From Hyaloperonospora brassicae (Eukaryota > Oomycota > Peronosporomycetes > Peronosporales > Peronosporaceae), in NCBI GenBank assembly GCA_947650285.1, contig CANTFL010001432.1, forward strand, positions 1 to 64,000: a stretch of DNA of 64,000 nucleotides, in the 5' to 3' direction. The translations under genes were made by a program, and so were the position numbers. Under the pieces are notes generated by a model. The model ran no database searches and was not told the origin of the DNA. It worked only from the letters and a program-made list of their open reading frames with translations. This document shows, in pieces, positions 46,641 through 56,789 of the stretch (its first letter is position 1; the number at the start of each line of letters is the position of its first letter).

Positions 46641-48180
46641 GGACGTTTCCCGTTGTAGCGGCTTTATGGCGTACTCCATTACGAGAAGTGATTCAAATAC
46701 GTTTATCTTGTCAAGTCCTCAGGTTGAAAGTTGATCGGCAGAGACACGTGTGCAGTAAGTCCGGCTTTTGCCCATCGTTTTTGGTCCGACAGGCAGAGCC
46801 AAAACTTGTCGTCATGATTGCGGACAAACTTCGGCTGCCCAGCCGCTGTATGCGGACATATCGATGCGGACAACCACTGACGTGTCTCTCGTGACGCGCA
46901 CTTCAGTGGGCAACGACTTGCTTACAATACGCACCTCGCCCAGTCGTCGTCTTTTCGCGTCATCAAAACAAGTACGTGGAAGACCAGAGACATTTCTGTT
47001 TTGTGGCCTCGCGACAAATCGTGAAAGGTCCACGATCTATCTTGAGCTGTGTTGGGGCGTCAACACGGTCTAAGTTCAAGCTGGTCGCGTGCCTGCGATA
47101 GGACGCCTTCATAGCTACAGAGCGCCGCATAAGCTGAACTGCAGCTGGCTGCTCGAAGTCGTATATGCGAATCGTACGCGCACACAGAAGCGTCAGCTGT
47201 AGTGATCTTCACTTTACATGCATCAACGCGTCGAACCAGTAAAGCGCATTGCAAAATCGAAGTACCGTCGTCGAACGTGTTGTCAGGCTTTGTGTCGAGC
47301 ACATGCAACCGCGAGTGGTCTGTCTGTAATAGTCTGTGCGGCGGACATGGACATCGATCGTCCCTAGCCCTCTCTCGTGCGATTGGGTGTCGATACGAAA
47401 AATGGAGACACACAAATGAATGAGTTCGCTCCTTGTGGCTGGCTTTGGTGACCTTACAAGCGCAAGACTGCGACGTTACAGTCGTCAATGTTGCTTCCGA
47501 TTGTCAGCGCCGCCTTTGCTCACAAAACACAAAGCGATCATGTACGCGACATTAAAATCCAAGTCTACAACTTTTTTGTCGCTCCTGCATGACATCGATG
47601 ATCCGCACACTACAGTAGATCCATATTTTTAGCTAATACAGTTGGTCAGGTGAGAAAATTAGAGGTTGTAAAGGATGTTGGGTAGGAGGGGTTGGCTAGT
47701 CACGTTATCTACCTCTCTTGCCCAACGTCGGGCCGAAAACGTTTAATAACTACAAGGGGTTATTAGCTAATAGAGGACTAGCTAGGAGGGGATCAACTGT
47801 GCTTTCCAATTTGCGCCTTCGGGGGTCCAATGGGCTAGCGGCGAACCTTCGAAGAGCCGGACAAATGATTCCCTTTCGCTATGTGGAAAGTTCTTTTGGT
47901 GGGGCTCAGGTTGTAGAGAGGACGTCTGCCCTTAAGTTGCCGGACCGGTCGCCGCGCTGATATACGGTTCCACGGAGCGAACTCGCCTGGAACGTGATTT
48001 ATCGGCCCCGTCCCGGTGCGTCTGCGGCCATCGGGGATGACCGGAGTGGTACCCGGCATTTCCGCGACTTTAGCGCCTTGTCTGCACCCCGAACTGGATT
48101 CTCAATTTCACGTGCCCTCTGCGGAGTGTCCCGGTGATGCTCAAAGGATCGAGACAGCAGACTGAGCCAGCAAGGAGGAG
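46641..48180. other. No supported gene
   Basis: Frames on both strands (for example 47060-47488 minus, 142 codons) have no recognised motif. Sequence is GC-balanced and host-like, unlike the AT-rich region. It could hold remnants of a further gene next to Lon. Confidence 0.35.
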
Positions 48181-48581
48181 TTGGAGGTAGTCCAAGTAGA
48201 TGCACACCGATATCAAATTAGGCTAAGCACCAAATCGACGTTCAGCTTTTACGATCACTTTGATCCGCATTTTGAGATTCGACATAAAAAGCACGCGCTA
48301 CGCGACAGGCAACTTACTCCAGCCAGTGCCAATCAAAAATTCGACCCAGCAACTATACCGATCAGGTGTTGGGATACCAGAAGTGCGTCATGGGATAGGC
48401 GCTGGCATCGTGGACGCGTCGACAGCAGTCTGGTACCGACGCACAAAAAGCCGGCAGCATGCGATTTTGTGCTGTGCGAACCAGTTGCTCTGGACGGATT
48501 TGTACAGTTTCACATGGCTGGGTTTTCGTCATTCCGATATTCACCAAGTCACTGCCACATCCAGATCAAACAACAGCTAGC

Positions 48582-49508
48582 ATGCGCGTCTGCTACTTCA
48601 TCCTCCTGCCTGCTGTCGCTCGCGCCGTCACGACCACTAGTGTCTCGGTAATGTCCAACCCGATCACACCTCTGGCTCACTTGACTGAAATTGCCGAGCT
48701 TCGCGATGGCGTCCTGGTCAACGGCACGATGAAAGCCGGTGAAGTCGGCAATCGTGAAGAGAGGGTGTTGAATATCAGGCAATTTCTCGACATCGAGACG
48801 CTGGTCGGGTCCTTTGCACAGCAGAAAATGGCCGAAGATAAATTCGCAGCTGTCGAACGCTTGTTGATAGAGCTGACCGAAGTAAAAGTTGAGGGCTTAC
48901 TTGACTGGTATCGAGTAGCAAATAAAGGAGCGACACCTGAAGAGGCATTGGGTAGTGCTCTAGCGGATACGTATGGGGATGACGTGATGGCCCAGGCGCT
49001 CGTACGTGCAAGCATCAAGAAGAAGGCCAAAATAGGAGCCCCTTTGGAAGCAGTGAAAGACGCAATGATTGCATGCTGGAATGCAGAAGGGCGCACGACG
49101 AATGAGGTTCTTCAGTGGCTAGAGCGAGACAAGCCATCAAGCGACAAAGACCTCTTCGACTACGGGATCGCTAAACTCCTGACAGGGGCTGACACAGTGC
49201 ACAAACACGTGGCAGAAGTTCTTTTGGATCATTTCGAGGGAGAATACGTTCGATTCTTCGTCGCTCTTGTGCGAGCGGAAAAGAAAGAAACCGCAGACGA
49301 GAGCGTTATGAAAGCCTGTTGGGACTGACTGCGTTCGAAGCATCCAGATTATGCTGTCGAGCATGAAGCTTTTCGCACTTTGATGGATCCTGCTCCGGAG
49401 GGGAATAAATGGGCCGAAGCAGAGAATCACCTTTTTGGCTGGCCAAGCGAAACCGAAAAACAGGAAATTTACGAAGAGCTTACGAGCCGAATGGTGTCAA
49501 GCAATTAG
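48582..49508 (+). pseudogene. Secreted EER/WY-type effector-like gene with in-frame stop
   Basis: The chosen ATG (48582) gives a short hydrophobic signal peptide of about 15-20 residues (MRVCYFILLPAVARAV). No canonical RXLR is present, but an EER lies at residues 59-61 in an acidic-basic context (GNREERVL), where the dEER of oomycete effectors is expected. The C-terminal region is alpha-helical with repeated W-type blocks (LLDWYRVANKGATPEEAL near 107-124, VLQWLERDKPSSDKDLF near 177-193), consistent with WY-fold effectors. TGA at 49326-49328 ends the frame after 248 codons. The same frame continues 59 codons in similar style to TAG 49506-49508. An upstream extension of the frame to 48459 is open but would place residues before the signal peptide. 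Confidence 0.7.
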
Positions 49509-49806
49509 GCAACGGGTCCGGACGTCAACAATAGTGGTCCGGACATTGATGAATGTTGGACCTATATAATTGTCGTTTGTCAATATATCATATCTATACA
49601 ACATACGAAACACTTCTTGTTGGCATGGCGAAACCATCTCATTCGTTGATCTGTTTAGCTGACAGAGGCAAGTGCATCAGGTCAGTATACAAGTTGCAAT
49701 TGATCACTCCCATCATCCACACACATCTACCCCGTTATAGTAGGTAATGTCGATGCTTACCAATCCGCCAGCATATGTCAGCTAACTAGGCAGCATTGAC
49801 CCACTA
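49509..49806. other. Effector 3' flank, nothing recognised
   Basis: No gene or clear terminator signal was seen between the effector-like gene and the solo LTR. Confidence 0.4.
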
Positions 49807-50270
49807 TGTAACGGGGCACACTCTTACGAGATGACTGGTAAGACCTTTTGTTAATTGAACCCAGGGCTGCATACTCTCGACGTGACGTACATGTGGCGTC
49901 AGGAAGCGGGAGGAAGTAAACAGAAATCGAAAGCTCTGTTTAAGGGGAAAGGTAGAACTGTACTTAATATAGTTAGTTTCTTTACTAAACCATCTTCGTC
50001 TTTATCTAACTATATTAACCTAAAATCTCCTATGTGAGTTTCTTGCTCACCACCCATTGCGCGCGTCCAACAGCAATTGGTGGTTAATTTTGCTGTACTG
50101 CACGGTAAACCAACCAGTAAGTGGAGCATTCAAGAATATTATCCTCGGGGGTATAATTCAGCTGCCATTACCTCTTCTCTGGTGATATTGATTAACTACC
50201 ATCCATAAGAATAAATTACAAAAATTGGCACATACGTTTCAAATTAATGTAAGGGGCTCACTTCAATAAA
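49807..50270 (-). repeat. Solo LTR of the type B subfamily, inverted
   Basis: It starts TGTAACGGGGCACAC, the reverse complement of an LTR end (GTGTGCCCCGTTACA). It then follows the reverse complement of 44785-45257, including the TTAATATAGTTAG block and GGTTAAT near 50085, to an end about 50270 (ATGTAAGGGGCTCACTTCAA against TTGTAACGGGCTCACCCCG). No internal region is attached, so it is probably a solo LTR left by recombination. It is diverged from the E2 3' LTR. Confidence 0.8.
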
Positions 50271-50475
50271 CACCAGTATTACAAATGTTTATCTTTCATT
50301 CGTTTTTTGGCGCTTCAGATGATAACATCCCACCTCGTTAGCCGTATCAGCCTGACAGGAAAAAGATACTTCCCAAAAGAAATAAATGAAGATACATGAC
50401 ATGCCTTTGCCGCTAAGAATCAATGGAACCGTTGGAAATATTGCCTGTAAGCTCCAATGGGGAAGCAGATCTATA

Positions 50476-50765
50476 GGTAAACACCCACTTTTTTATTCGT
50501 ACCCCCTCTGAAATATAGACCCCTTTATAAGTACCGAAGCCTCTATAATTGGGACTGCACACCGTTACATACAAAATACCATATAAATAGGAGATTTATT
50601 GGTACACACCCACCTTTTCATACGTACACACCCACCTGAAATAGAGACCCCTTCTTAAGAACCGTAACCTTCCTAACTAGGCACCGCACACTTATGCATA
50701 CAAAAAGCAATATACATATTCTTTGCTTTGTACACACACCTCTGTAATACAAGCCTCTTTTGTGG
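50476..50765. repeat. Imperfect tandem repeat, period about 125 bp
   Basis: The block starting GGTAAACACCCAC at 50476 recurs as GGTACACACCCAC at 50601, and a partial third copy begins near 50724 (TTTGTACACACACC). Shared parts include GAAATAGAGACCCCTT-like, CCGCACAC-like and ATACAAAA blocks. No coding capacity is evident. Confidence 0.65.
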
Positions 50766-50818
50766 CAGCACACAGCCTTCCGTATGAAATCCGCTCTCAT
50801 TATCCGGTACACCGCCGT

Positions 50819-51210
50819 TGTAACGGGGCAGCCCGTTACATAAAATTGTCACTTAAAGGAAATTGACAATAAAGAATATAACGATGGATATTCTTTAAAC
50901 AATATCACCAAAGTGGTGATATTGAAGGGTCGACCAAAGGGTTCTGTTCATTGGTTGATATCTTGATGATATCAACCCACCAATCGCCGCAAGACGCGCG
51001 GAATGAGTGGTGACGAGACGTCACCATACACTCAGTTATATTAGCATAATTAAGTTAAGTCAAACAGAGAGACAGTGGATTTAAGACTTAATTATATTAA
51101 TATAGCATTTCTACTTTTACCCTACCTACGCTTCCTCGCTTGCCACGTGTACGTCCGTCGGGGCACCCTAATCCCTTGCGTTAAGTTACGCAAGGGTGTG
51201 CCCCGTTACA
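50819..51210 (+). repeat. E3 5' LTR (type A)
   Basis: It starts TGTAACGGGGC and ends CCCCGTTACA; closely similar to 58410-58800. A chain of hairpins runs along it, ending with nested CCCTTGCGT/ACGCAAGGG-type arms inside GGGGCAC/GTGCCCC-type arms. Confidence 0.94.
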
Positions 51211-51212
51211 CC

Positions 51213-51221
51213 TGGTAGCAC
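51213..51221 (+). other. E3 primer-binding site
   Basis: TGGTAGCAC two bases after the LTR end, as in E1 and E2. Confidence 0.78.
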
Positions 51222-51254
51222 TTTGTAGTCCTTCCAAGGACCACATCATCCAAC

Positions 51255-52408
51255 ATGAACATGTTGGATGAAGAAGACACCTTTCACGCCACGCGTGAAG
51301 GGTTTACCCATTTGAGTGACATCGAATGGGGTGCGGTAGAACGAATGAGTTCTACCGTAGGCGAACTCGTCGTCAGCACCATGTTGGAGTCTCTAGACAG
51401 AGACCAACAACATGCTGCTATCGCCAAGTTCATTCAGAATGAACTTGCTCTCGAGAGGGAGAAAGTAGCCTTGCTTCACCAGCAAGGCTCTCAACAGGCC
51501 GAGCAGTTGAGAGAACTCGGTGCTCAATAGACGGAGCTGTTGAGACAGCAGCAATTCCATGCTGCTGTGGGCGGGACGACACGCACGTGTCGTCCCGAAA
51601 TCTTGACGATTGATATATTCAAGTACAGTGGAGTCCCGGAGGACTCCCTGTTACTATGGTTTGTCGAACTCGACAGAGCCCTAAGGGCTCGTCGCGTCGA
51701 AGATGAGCAAATGAGACTCACATTTGCTCATACCCACAGGTAGGGCGGGCCAAAACTTGGTCCCTGGCACTCGAGAGTAGCGACCCAAACGTGTTTAGGT
51801 CGCTAGATGACTTTAAGTCCCGGCTCAGACGAACGGTTGAGCCGCCACGGGCTGAGTTCAGGGCTCGTTCAGAGCTCCTGAAACTCAAGCAGGGTAAGCG
51901 TGATGTGCACGCTTACGCACAACATATACGACTACTTGCGAGTAGTATAACTGCTAACCCAATCCATGAACACACGTTGATTACGGTGTTCATGCAAGGG
52001 CTCGCAGAAGGGCCCGTCAGGAGCCATCTGTTCCGCCTTGAGCTGAATACGCTTGAAGAAGCGATATCAGCCGCGGAACAGGAATACTTTAGCATGAGAC
52101 AGGCTCATGCTAGCTCAAACTCTTACCGTCCACCGAGACGACAAGAGATCGGAGGTCCAGAACCAATGGACCTCTGCTATGTTGAGAGCGAGAGACCCCG
52201 ATCTTCAAACAACAAGCGATTGCAGAGGTGCAATCGCTGCCAGAAGTTAGGGCACTACGCATACGAGTGTAGTGCTCCACGCCCAGTACCAAACAGTACT
52301 GAGCGAAATGGACGACCTTTTGCCAGAAAGGGCAATGGGCGTGGGTCCAGCGCTGTTGCGAAGCCGCAACAGCGAGACGGAACATCAAAAAATGGTCGGG
52401 GTCAGTAG
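51255..52408 (+). pseudogene. gag: E3 gag, one stop and one frameshift
   Basis: It starts with ATG at 51255 (MNMLDEEDTFHATREGF), inside a hairpin with 11-bp arms. A TAG at 51528-51530 interrupts after 91 codons; the same frame goes on to 51743, then a shift to 51791-52408 is needed. The capsid region includes WFVELDRALRARRVEDEQMR and LLKLKQGKRDVHAYAQHIRL, then LEEAISAAEQEYFSMRQAHA. A zinc knuckle of CCHC type follows: CNRCQKLGHYAYEC (C-X2-C-X4-H-X4-C). The C-terminus is Arg/Gly-rich. It would form particles and bind element RNA. It ends at TAG 52406-52408. Confidence 0.88.
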
Positions 52409-52458
52409 GGGCGGAGCGCCCTACTGATCCAGCAACCTCAAGATAATTTGCAAATCTC

Positions 52459-53196
52459 TTGACGAAAGTTGCTCCAGATACACAATCATTGTGTGTCTCT
52501 GCACCTGGTGATGACGTTTCGCTCATCACCTTGAAGCTGGAAGCGACAAATAATTTGTCGCTTCGTGCCCTAGTAGACTGTGGGGCGTCGAGCAACTTTG
52601 TTCGTCGCCAGTCACTAGAGGGTCGTAGGCTCAAGTTCGTTGAGCGCAACATTCCCCTCACAAGGATGACGGTGCGCCTTGCAACAGGCGCATCGATTAC
52701 CGTTGAGAAACGTGTAGGAGGAATCTACTACACGTTAGAGGGCGAACAGTACGATGATGATTTCATCGTACTAGATCTGGATGACAAATTTGATGTCATC
52801 CTGGGATTACCTTGGCTCAGAAAGTACGAGCCAAGGGTGAGCTGGCAGCATCGATACGTGAAGATGCATGCCGCTTTTTCATCAGATGGCCATCTGATGA
52901 ACATCTTGGAGCGTCCACAAGCGTTTGGATGTTCTGCGAGTGAGTGCGATGGCCTCCCTTGCGGTACGGTCGTTAGCACGACTGCACAAGATCACAGTGT
53001 AGTTGATCACTACACTGTGGAGCAAGCTCCCGGCGGCTGTACAGATGTACAGGCTGCGCCGAAGGTCCACCACTCGAATAAGTCGACTGGATCGGGAGAT
53101 GGATGCATGCCTAGCGGGCAGCATCTTAGAAGAAAGAAACCTGTTGCCTCCAAGGGCAACATGAAAATCCTAGGCCGACTGGAGAATCGACCGTAG
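52459..53196 (+). CDS. E3 protease
   Basis: A single open frame of about 245 codons, beginning after a TAA at 52444 and so without its own ATG at the expected start. The retropepsin active site reads ALVDCGASSNFVRRQSL (D-C-G-A; many Ty3/gypsy proteases have D-S/T-G-A). The distal conserved block reads FDVILGLPWLRKYEPRVSW. The frame is -1 with respect to gag. Its role is processing of the polyprotein. It ends at TAG 53194-53196, a stop shared with E2. Confidence 0.85.
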   Translation: MTKVAPDTQSLCVSAPGDDVSLITLKLEATNNLSLRALVDCGASSNFVRRQSLEGRRLKFVERNIPLTRMTVRLATGASITVEKRVGGIYYTLEGEQYDDDFIVLDLDDKFDVILGLPWLRKYEPRVSWQHRYVKMHAAFSSDGHLMNILERPQAFGCSASECDGLPCGTVVSTTAQDHSVVDHYTVEQAPGGCTDVQAAPKVHHSNKSTGSGDGCMPSGQHLRRKKPVASKGNMKILGRLENRP

Positions 53197-53557
53197 AGGA
53201 TCGGTTCCTGACTGTGGTTGCACAGCCACAGTCGGAAGACGTCGAGGGAATAAGTCCCCACGTGCTTGAGAAAGGAATTCCTCGAGAGTCTCGTGCTGAG
53301 GGATTAGGCATTCAGCAACCTGTGTAAACAAGTTCCCAGGAAGAAACCGAGACGTTGAACGTCTTGGTCAATGACGGATCAAGTGAAGGCGCTTAAACAC
53401 TTGATCTGATTGTGCGTCCGAAGTTGACTTCGAAGATATCTTTAATGCCAACGCTAGAACCGAAACGGTTCTTGCGTGATCTGCGTAGTGGCAAAGTCAA
53501 GCAGATCTGCATTTCGTCATAAAGGATGAGTATGTGCCCCATATATGGTAGGCAACA
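53197..53557 (+). other. E3 protease-RT linker with stops
   Basis: Nearly identical to E2 39420-39780. It carries several stops shared by both copies and no recognisable domain. Confidence 0.7.
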
Positions 53558-54961
53558 GTGCTTGCTGAGATCGAACGGGTTCTCAGCAGCTCATCGATGG
53601 ACGAAAGTGTCCTCGATAAGAAGACTCTTATTGAGAGATATGGATCTCAATCCTGGAAGTCGTTTCAGGCAAACCCTTTGTATGGGGATTTGATCGAATT
53701 CAGGGATGTGTTCCCTGAATCTATGTCATGCGAGTTGCCTAAGGACAAAGGCACTCGACACGAGATCGAGCTCAAACCGGGCTCGAAGTACTGTGTCATG
53801 AAGCAGTGGCCACTGCCTCGTGAACAAGTACTAGCGATCGACAAGTTCTTTGCCGATCGCTTAGCAGCGGGCTATGTGAGGGAATCAACATCCCCTCACA
53901 GCTCTCCGACCTTCTGTGTGCGAAAGGCCACAGGAGGGTGGCGGATAGTGCACGCATTCAACAAGTTGAATGCTGCAACGGTACCGGCTCAGACGCCGAT
54001 ACCGAGAAAGGACGTAATCATAGATGGTATGTCAAAGAGTACCATCTTTTCGTCCATGGATCTGATGGACGGATTCTATCAGATCCTGATGCGTGAACGG
54101 GACGTCCCGTTCACGGCAGTGAGTACCCCCAGCGGGATGCTGTGGGAGTGGCTAGTGATGCCACAGGGGCTGAGTAATGCCCCTGCAACATTCAACAGAT
54201 GTGTCACAAATCTGTTGAGACCGGTGCGAGACTTCGCACCGAGTTACTTCGACGATGTGTTCGTCCATAGCCGGGCTATGGACGGGAAGACGGACGTTGA
54301 AGTTCACAGAACTCACGTTCGTCAGGTTCTTCAACTTATGCGCAAGTATAAGTTGTACGCCAACCTCAAGAAGTGTATATTCGCGGCTAGCGAAGTACCA
54401 CTTCTTGGGTGCATCGTGGGCAAACACGGCGTACGCCCTGATCCCAAAAAGATCAAGGCGATCACCGACTGGCCAGTGCCAGTCGATGTCAAGGGACTAA
54501 GGAAGTTCCTTGGTCTAGCGGCGTACTTGCATAAGTACTCGCGCAACTACGCCGAGATGACTGTTCATCTTTCTTGCTTGCTCAAGAAAAATGTCAAGTG
54601 GTCATGGAACGCTGAGTGCCAGCGTTCCTTCGAAGGTATCAAGCAAAGCTTGATGCAGTCGCCGATCTTGGCGATTGCAGATCAGGACAGACCATTTTAT
54701 GTGGTCTGTGACGCCAGCGATTTCGCAATCGGCTGTGCGTTAATGCAGTTCGATGCAGATGGCGCGGAGAGCGTCATCTGTTATCAGTCGCGTCAGCTGC
54801 AAGCAGCTGAGCGTAATTACCCAGTGCATGACAAGGAACTCCTTGCCATGAAATACGCACTGGCTAAGTTTCGCGTCTATCTCTTGGGAGATAGACCGTT
54901 TGTTGTCTACACGGACCATGCGTCATTACGCACGGCCGTAAACAGCCCACAACTCTCTTAA
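53558..54961 (+). CDS. pol: E3 reverse transcriptase and RNase H
   Basis: The frame is open for 467 codons (non-ATG start, polyprotein remnant). RT blocks: TFCVRKATGGWRIVHAFNKL; SSMDLMDGFYQI with the first catalytic Asp at residue 168; WEWLVMPQGLSNAPATFNR; and YFDDVFVHS with the catalytic Asp pair at residues 232-233. The connection is DWPVPVDVKGLRKFLGLAAY. RNase H follows: FYVVCDASDFAIGCALMQF (catalytic Asp present), NYPVHDKELLAMKYALAKFR (Glu present), and VVYTDHASLRTAV (Asp present). A TAA at 54959-54961 stops the frame just after this; the same frame resumes at 54965. Confidence 0.92.
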   Translation: MLAEIERVLSSSSMDESVLDKKTLIERYGSQSWKSFQANPLYGDLIEFRDVFPESMSCELPKDKGTRHEIELKPGSKYCVMKQWPLPREQVLAIDKFFADRLAAGYVRESTSPHSSPTFCVRKATGGWRIVHAFNKLNAATVPAQTPIPRKDVIIDGMSKSTIFSSMDLMDGFYQILMRERDVPFTAVSTPSGMLWEWLVMPQGLSNAPATFNRCVTNLLRPVRDFAPSYFDDVFVHSRAMDGKTDVEVHRTHVRQVLQLMRKYKLYANLKKCIFAASEVPLLGCIVGKHGVRPDPKKIKAITDWPVPVDVKGLRKFLGLAAYLHKYSRNYAEMTVHLSCLLKKNVKWSWNAECQRSFEGIKQSLMQSPILAIADQDRPFYVVCDASDFAIGCALMQFDADGAESVICYQSRQLQAAERNYPVHDKELLAMKYALAKFRVYLLGDRPFVVYTDHASLRTAVNSPQLS

Positions 54962-54964
54962 AGA

Positions 54965-55612
54965 ATGGCGAGGTGGCTGTCTTTCTTCGCGAAGTATAAC
55001 GTCTTCGTGGAGTATAAACCGGGACGACTGAACTTCGTCGCGGATGCGCTTTCGCGCCGGCCCGATTTCGAGCCGGACGCACAATCCAACAGTGAGGATA
55101 AGCCCACTGTTGCGACACTGTCAGTCAGTGTCCCATCGTCAAGTCTACTTGACGACGTACGAAAGGCATACGCGGAAGATAAGGATCTTCTGCGATTGAT
55201 GGATCATCTGGTGAATCCATCCAGTAGATCCATGAGGAATTTACCGGCTTTGTACCGATCCTCATCGGATCGGTATAGTACACGCAACGGATTGCTGTAC
55301 TATACAGCTGTTGCCGACGACACGCCTCGTGTCGTCGTACCCGCTCATCATGATTTGCGTTTGCGCATCATGTATGAGTGTCACGATGTCCCAACAAGCG
55401 GCCATCGTGGAAGGGAAAAGACTTACCTCACGGTAAGTCGTGACTTTTACTGGCCCCGCCAGTATCAGTTTGTTCGCAAGTACATACGTGCTTGCGAAGT
55501 TTGTCAACGGGTGAAGCCTAGTCCTTCATCCCGTGCGCCATTGCAGCCTCTGCCTGTTCCGACAGAGTGCTGGCAGTCCGTTTCAATGGACTTCGTCATC
55601 AATGCCCCAAAG
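54965..55612 (+). CDS. E3 RNase H end and integrase N-terminal domain
   Basis: It continues in the RT frame after the single TAA. It reads FFAKYNVFVEYKPGRLNFVA and DALSRRPDFEP, the end of RNase H. Then comes the HHCC zinc-binding domain, with HDLRLRIMYECHD, TSGHRGREKTYLTVSRDFYW and YIRACEVCQRVKP. The catalytic core opens with SMDFVINAPK. The useful reading moves to the -1 frame at 55606-55612; the frame itself stays open to 55726 but loses similarity. Confidence 0.88.
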
Positions 55613-56080
55613 ACGCTCACAAGAATAATGGTATTCTTGTGTTTGTTGACCGATTCAGCAAGATGGTCCATCTTGCTGCTGTCCCTGAGTCAATCAAGGC
55701 TCAAGGTTGTGCTCGTGGCTTTCTAGACACAGTCTTTAGACTCCACGGGTTACCCCGTGAACTCGTATCCGACCGTGACCCTCGGTTCACGGCGGAATTT
55801 TGGCAAACCGTGTTCCGTACTCTCGGAACACGATTGAAGATGTCCACTTCTGACCATCCAGAAACAGATGGTCAGACGGAACGTGCGAACCGTGTCCTCG
55901 AAGAGATCATTCGAGGATATGTCCACTCGTTTCCGAGTTGGAGCGAATTCCTACCCATGGTGGAATTCGCCATCAATAATTCGGTGCATGCTTCAACACA
56001 GCACACACCGTTTTACGTGAATGGCCTACGCCATCCACGAGTGCCCACCCTTATAGAGTGTGACTCTTGGATAAGGGGGG
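55606..56080 (+). CDS. E3 integrase catalytic core
   Basis: In the -1 frame the core reads KDAHKNNGILVFVDRFSKMV, then GLPRELVSDRDPRFTAEFWQ with the second catalytic Asp, and DHPETDGQTERANRVLEEII with the expected Glu. HASTQHTPFYVNGLRHPRVP follows. So the D,D-35-E set appears complete (first Asp in MDF upstream). The frame runs into a run of ten G at about 56075-56084, where another -1 shift restores the downstream domain. Confidence 0.88.
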
Positions 56081-56789
56081 GGGGACTCGCTCGAGCAAAA
56101 ACCGTTTTGGCTCTTGCTCATCACGTGTCGACGCAAACGTCCTCACGTATGATGCCGATGTCGATCAAGTCGACATCGATGAAGAAGATCATCTCAATAA
56201 TAGCGACGACACTATTATTGGATCGGATGATGATGACGATGCTGGTATATTCAGCATCGCCAACGATTATGTCAGCGAGGAAGAAGACAACCTCGCTGAA
56301 GAAGAGAGCAATCTCTTAGCAGTGCGCACGAAGCGCACTGCCAGACAAAACAAAGAGTCAGCAGAGAACTTCCTGCTGACTCGAGAAGCGGTAGTCCGTT
56401 TCGTTCAGGACTCCATCGCAAATGCGGTGGACCGTCAGAAACGGAACGCAGACAAGAATGGAAGAGCAAATGTTCTTTCATTTAAGGTTAACGACATAGT
56501 ACTACTGTCTACGGTAAACTTACTTGGACATTCAGTCACTAGTGTCGGCAGTAGTAAACTACTGCCGAAGTACATTGGGCCATTTCGAGTGTTGCATCGC
56601 AAGTACAATGCATACACAATCGAATTGCCACGTAAGATGCGCACGCACCCTACGTTTTACGTGGAAGGGCTCAGGCCGTACTGTCAGTACGAGCCTTCTT
56701 CTTCCGATGAAGATAGCCCCACGTTCAAGAACATCCATCAAGTTCTTGCTTTCGCGCTCCAGACGATCCGTCTGGTCGCGCAGATATGA
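56067..56789 (+). CDS. E3 integrase C-terminal region
   Basis: A 240-codon frame. It starts with a strongly acidic stretch (YDADVDQVDIDEEDH, SDDDDDAG, EEEDNLAEEESN), then QDSIANAVDRQKRNADKNGR, a GPF/Y-like module [20 protein letters not shown], and [20 protein letters not shown]. The acidic stretch separates the core from the C-terminal DNA-binding module, an unusual insert for a Ty3/gypsy integrase. E2 has a shorter version (IDTDEDDDATIF). Confidence 0.85.
   Translation: MDKGGGTRSSKNRFGSCSSRVDANVLTYDADVDQVDIDEEDHLNNSDDTIIGSDDDDDAGIFSIANDYVSEEEDNLAEEESNLLAVRTKRTARQNKESAENFLLTREAVVRFVQDSIANAVDRQKRNADKNGRANVLSFKVNDIVLLSTVNLLGHSVTSVGSSKLLPKYIGPFRVLHRKYNAYTIELPRKMRTHPTFYVEGLRPYCQYEPSSSDEDSPTFKNIHQVLAFALQTIRLVAQI

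Noticed and set aside
47060..47488. Minus-strand frame of 142 codons, considered as a possible WD-repeat gene
   Set aside because: Weak resemblance only; no repeated GH..WD pattern could be read.
48181..48651. Plus-strand frame of 156 codons overlapping the effector start
   Set aside because: It overlaps the effector promoter and signal peptide in another frame and has no motif.
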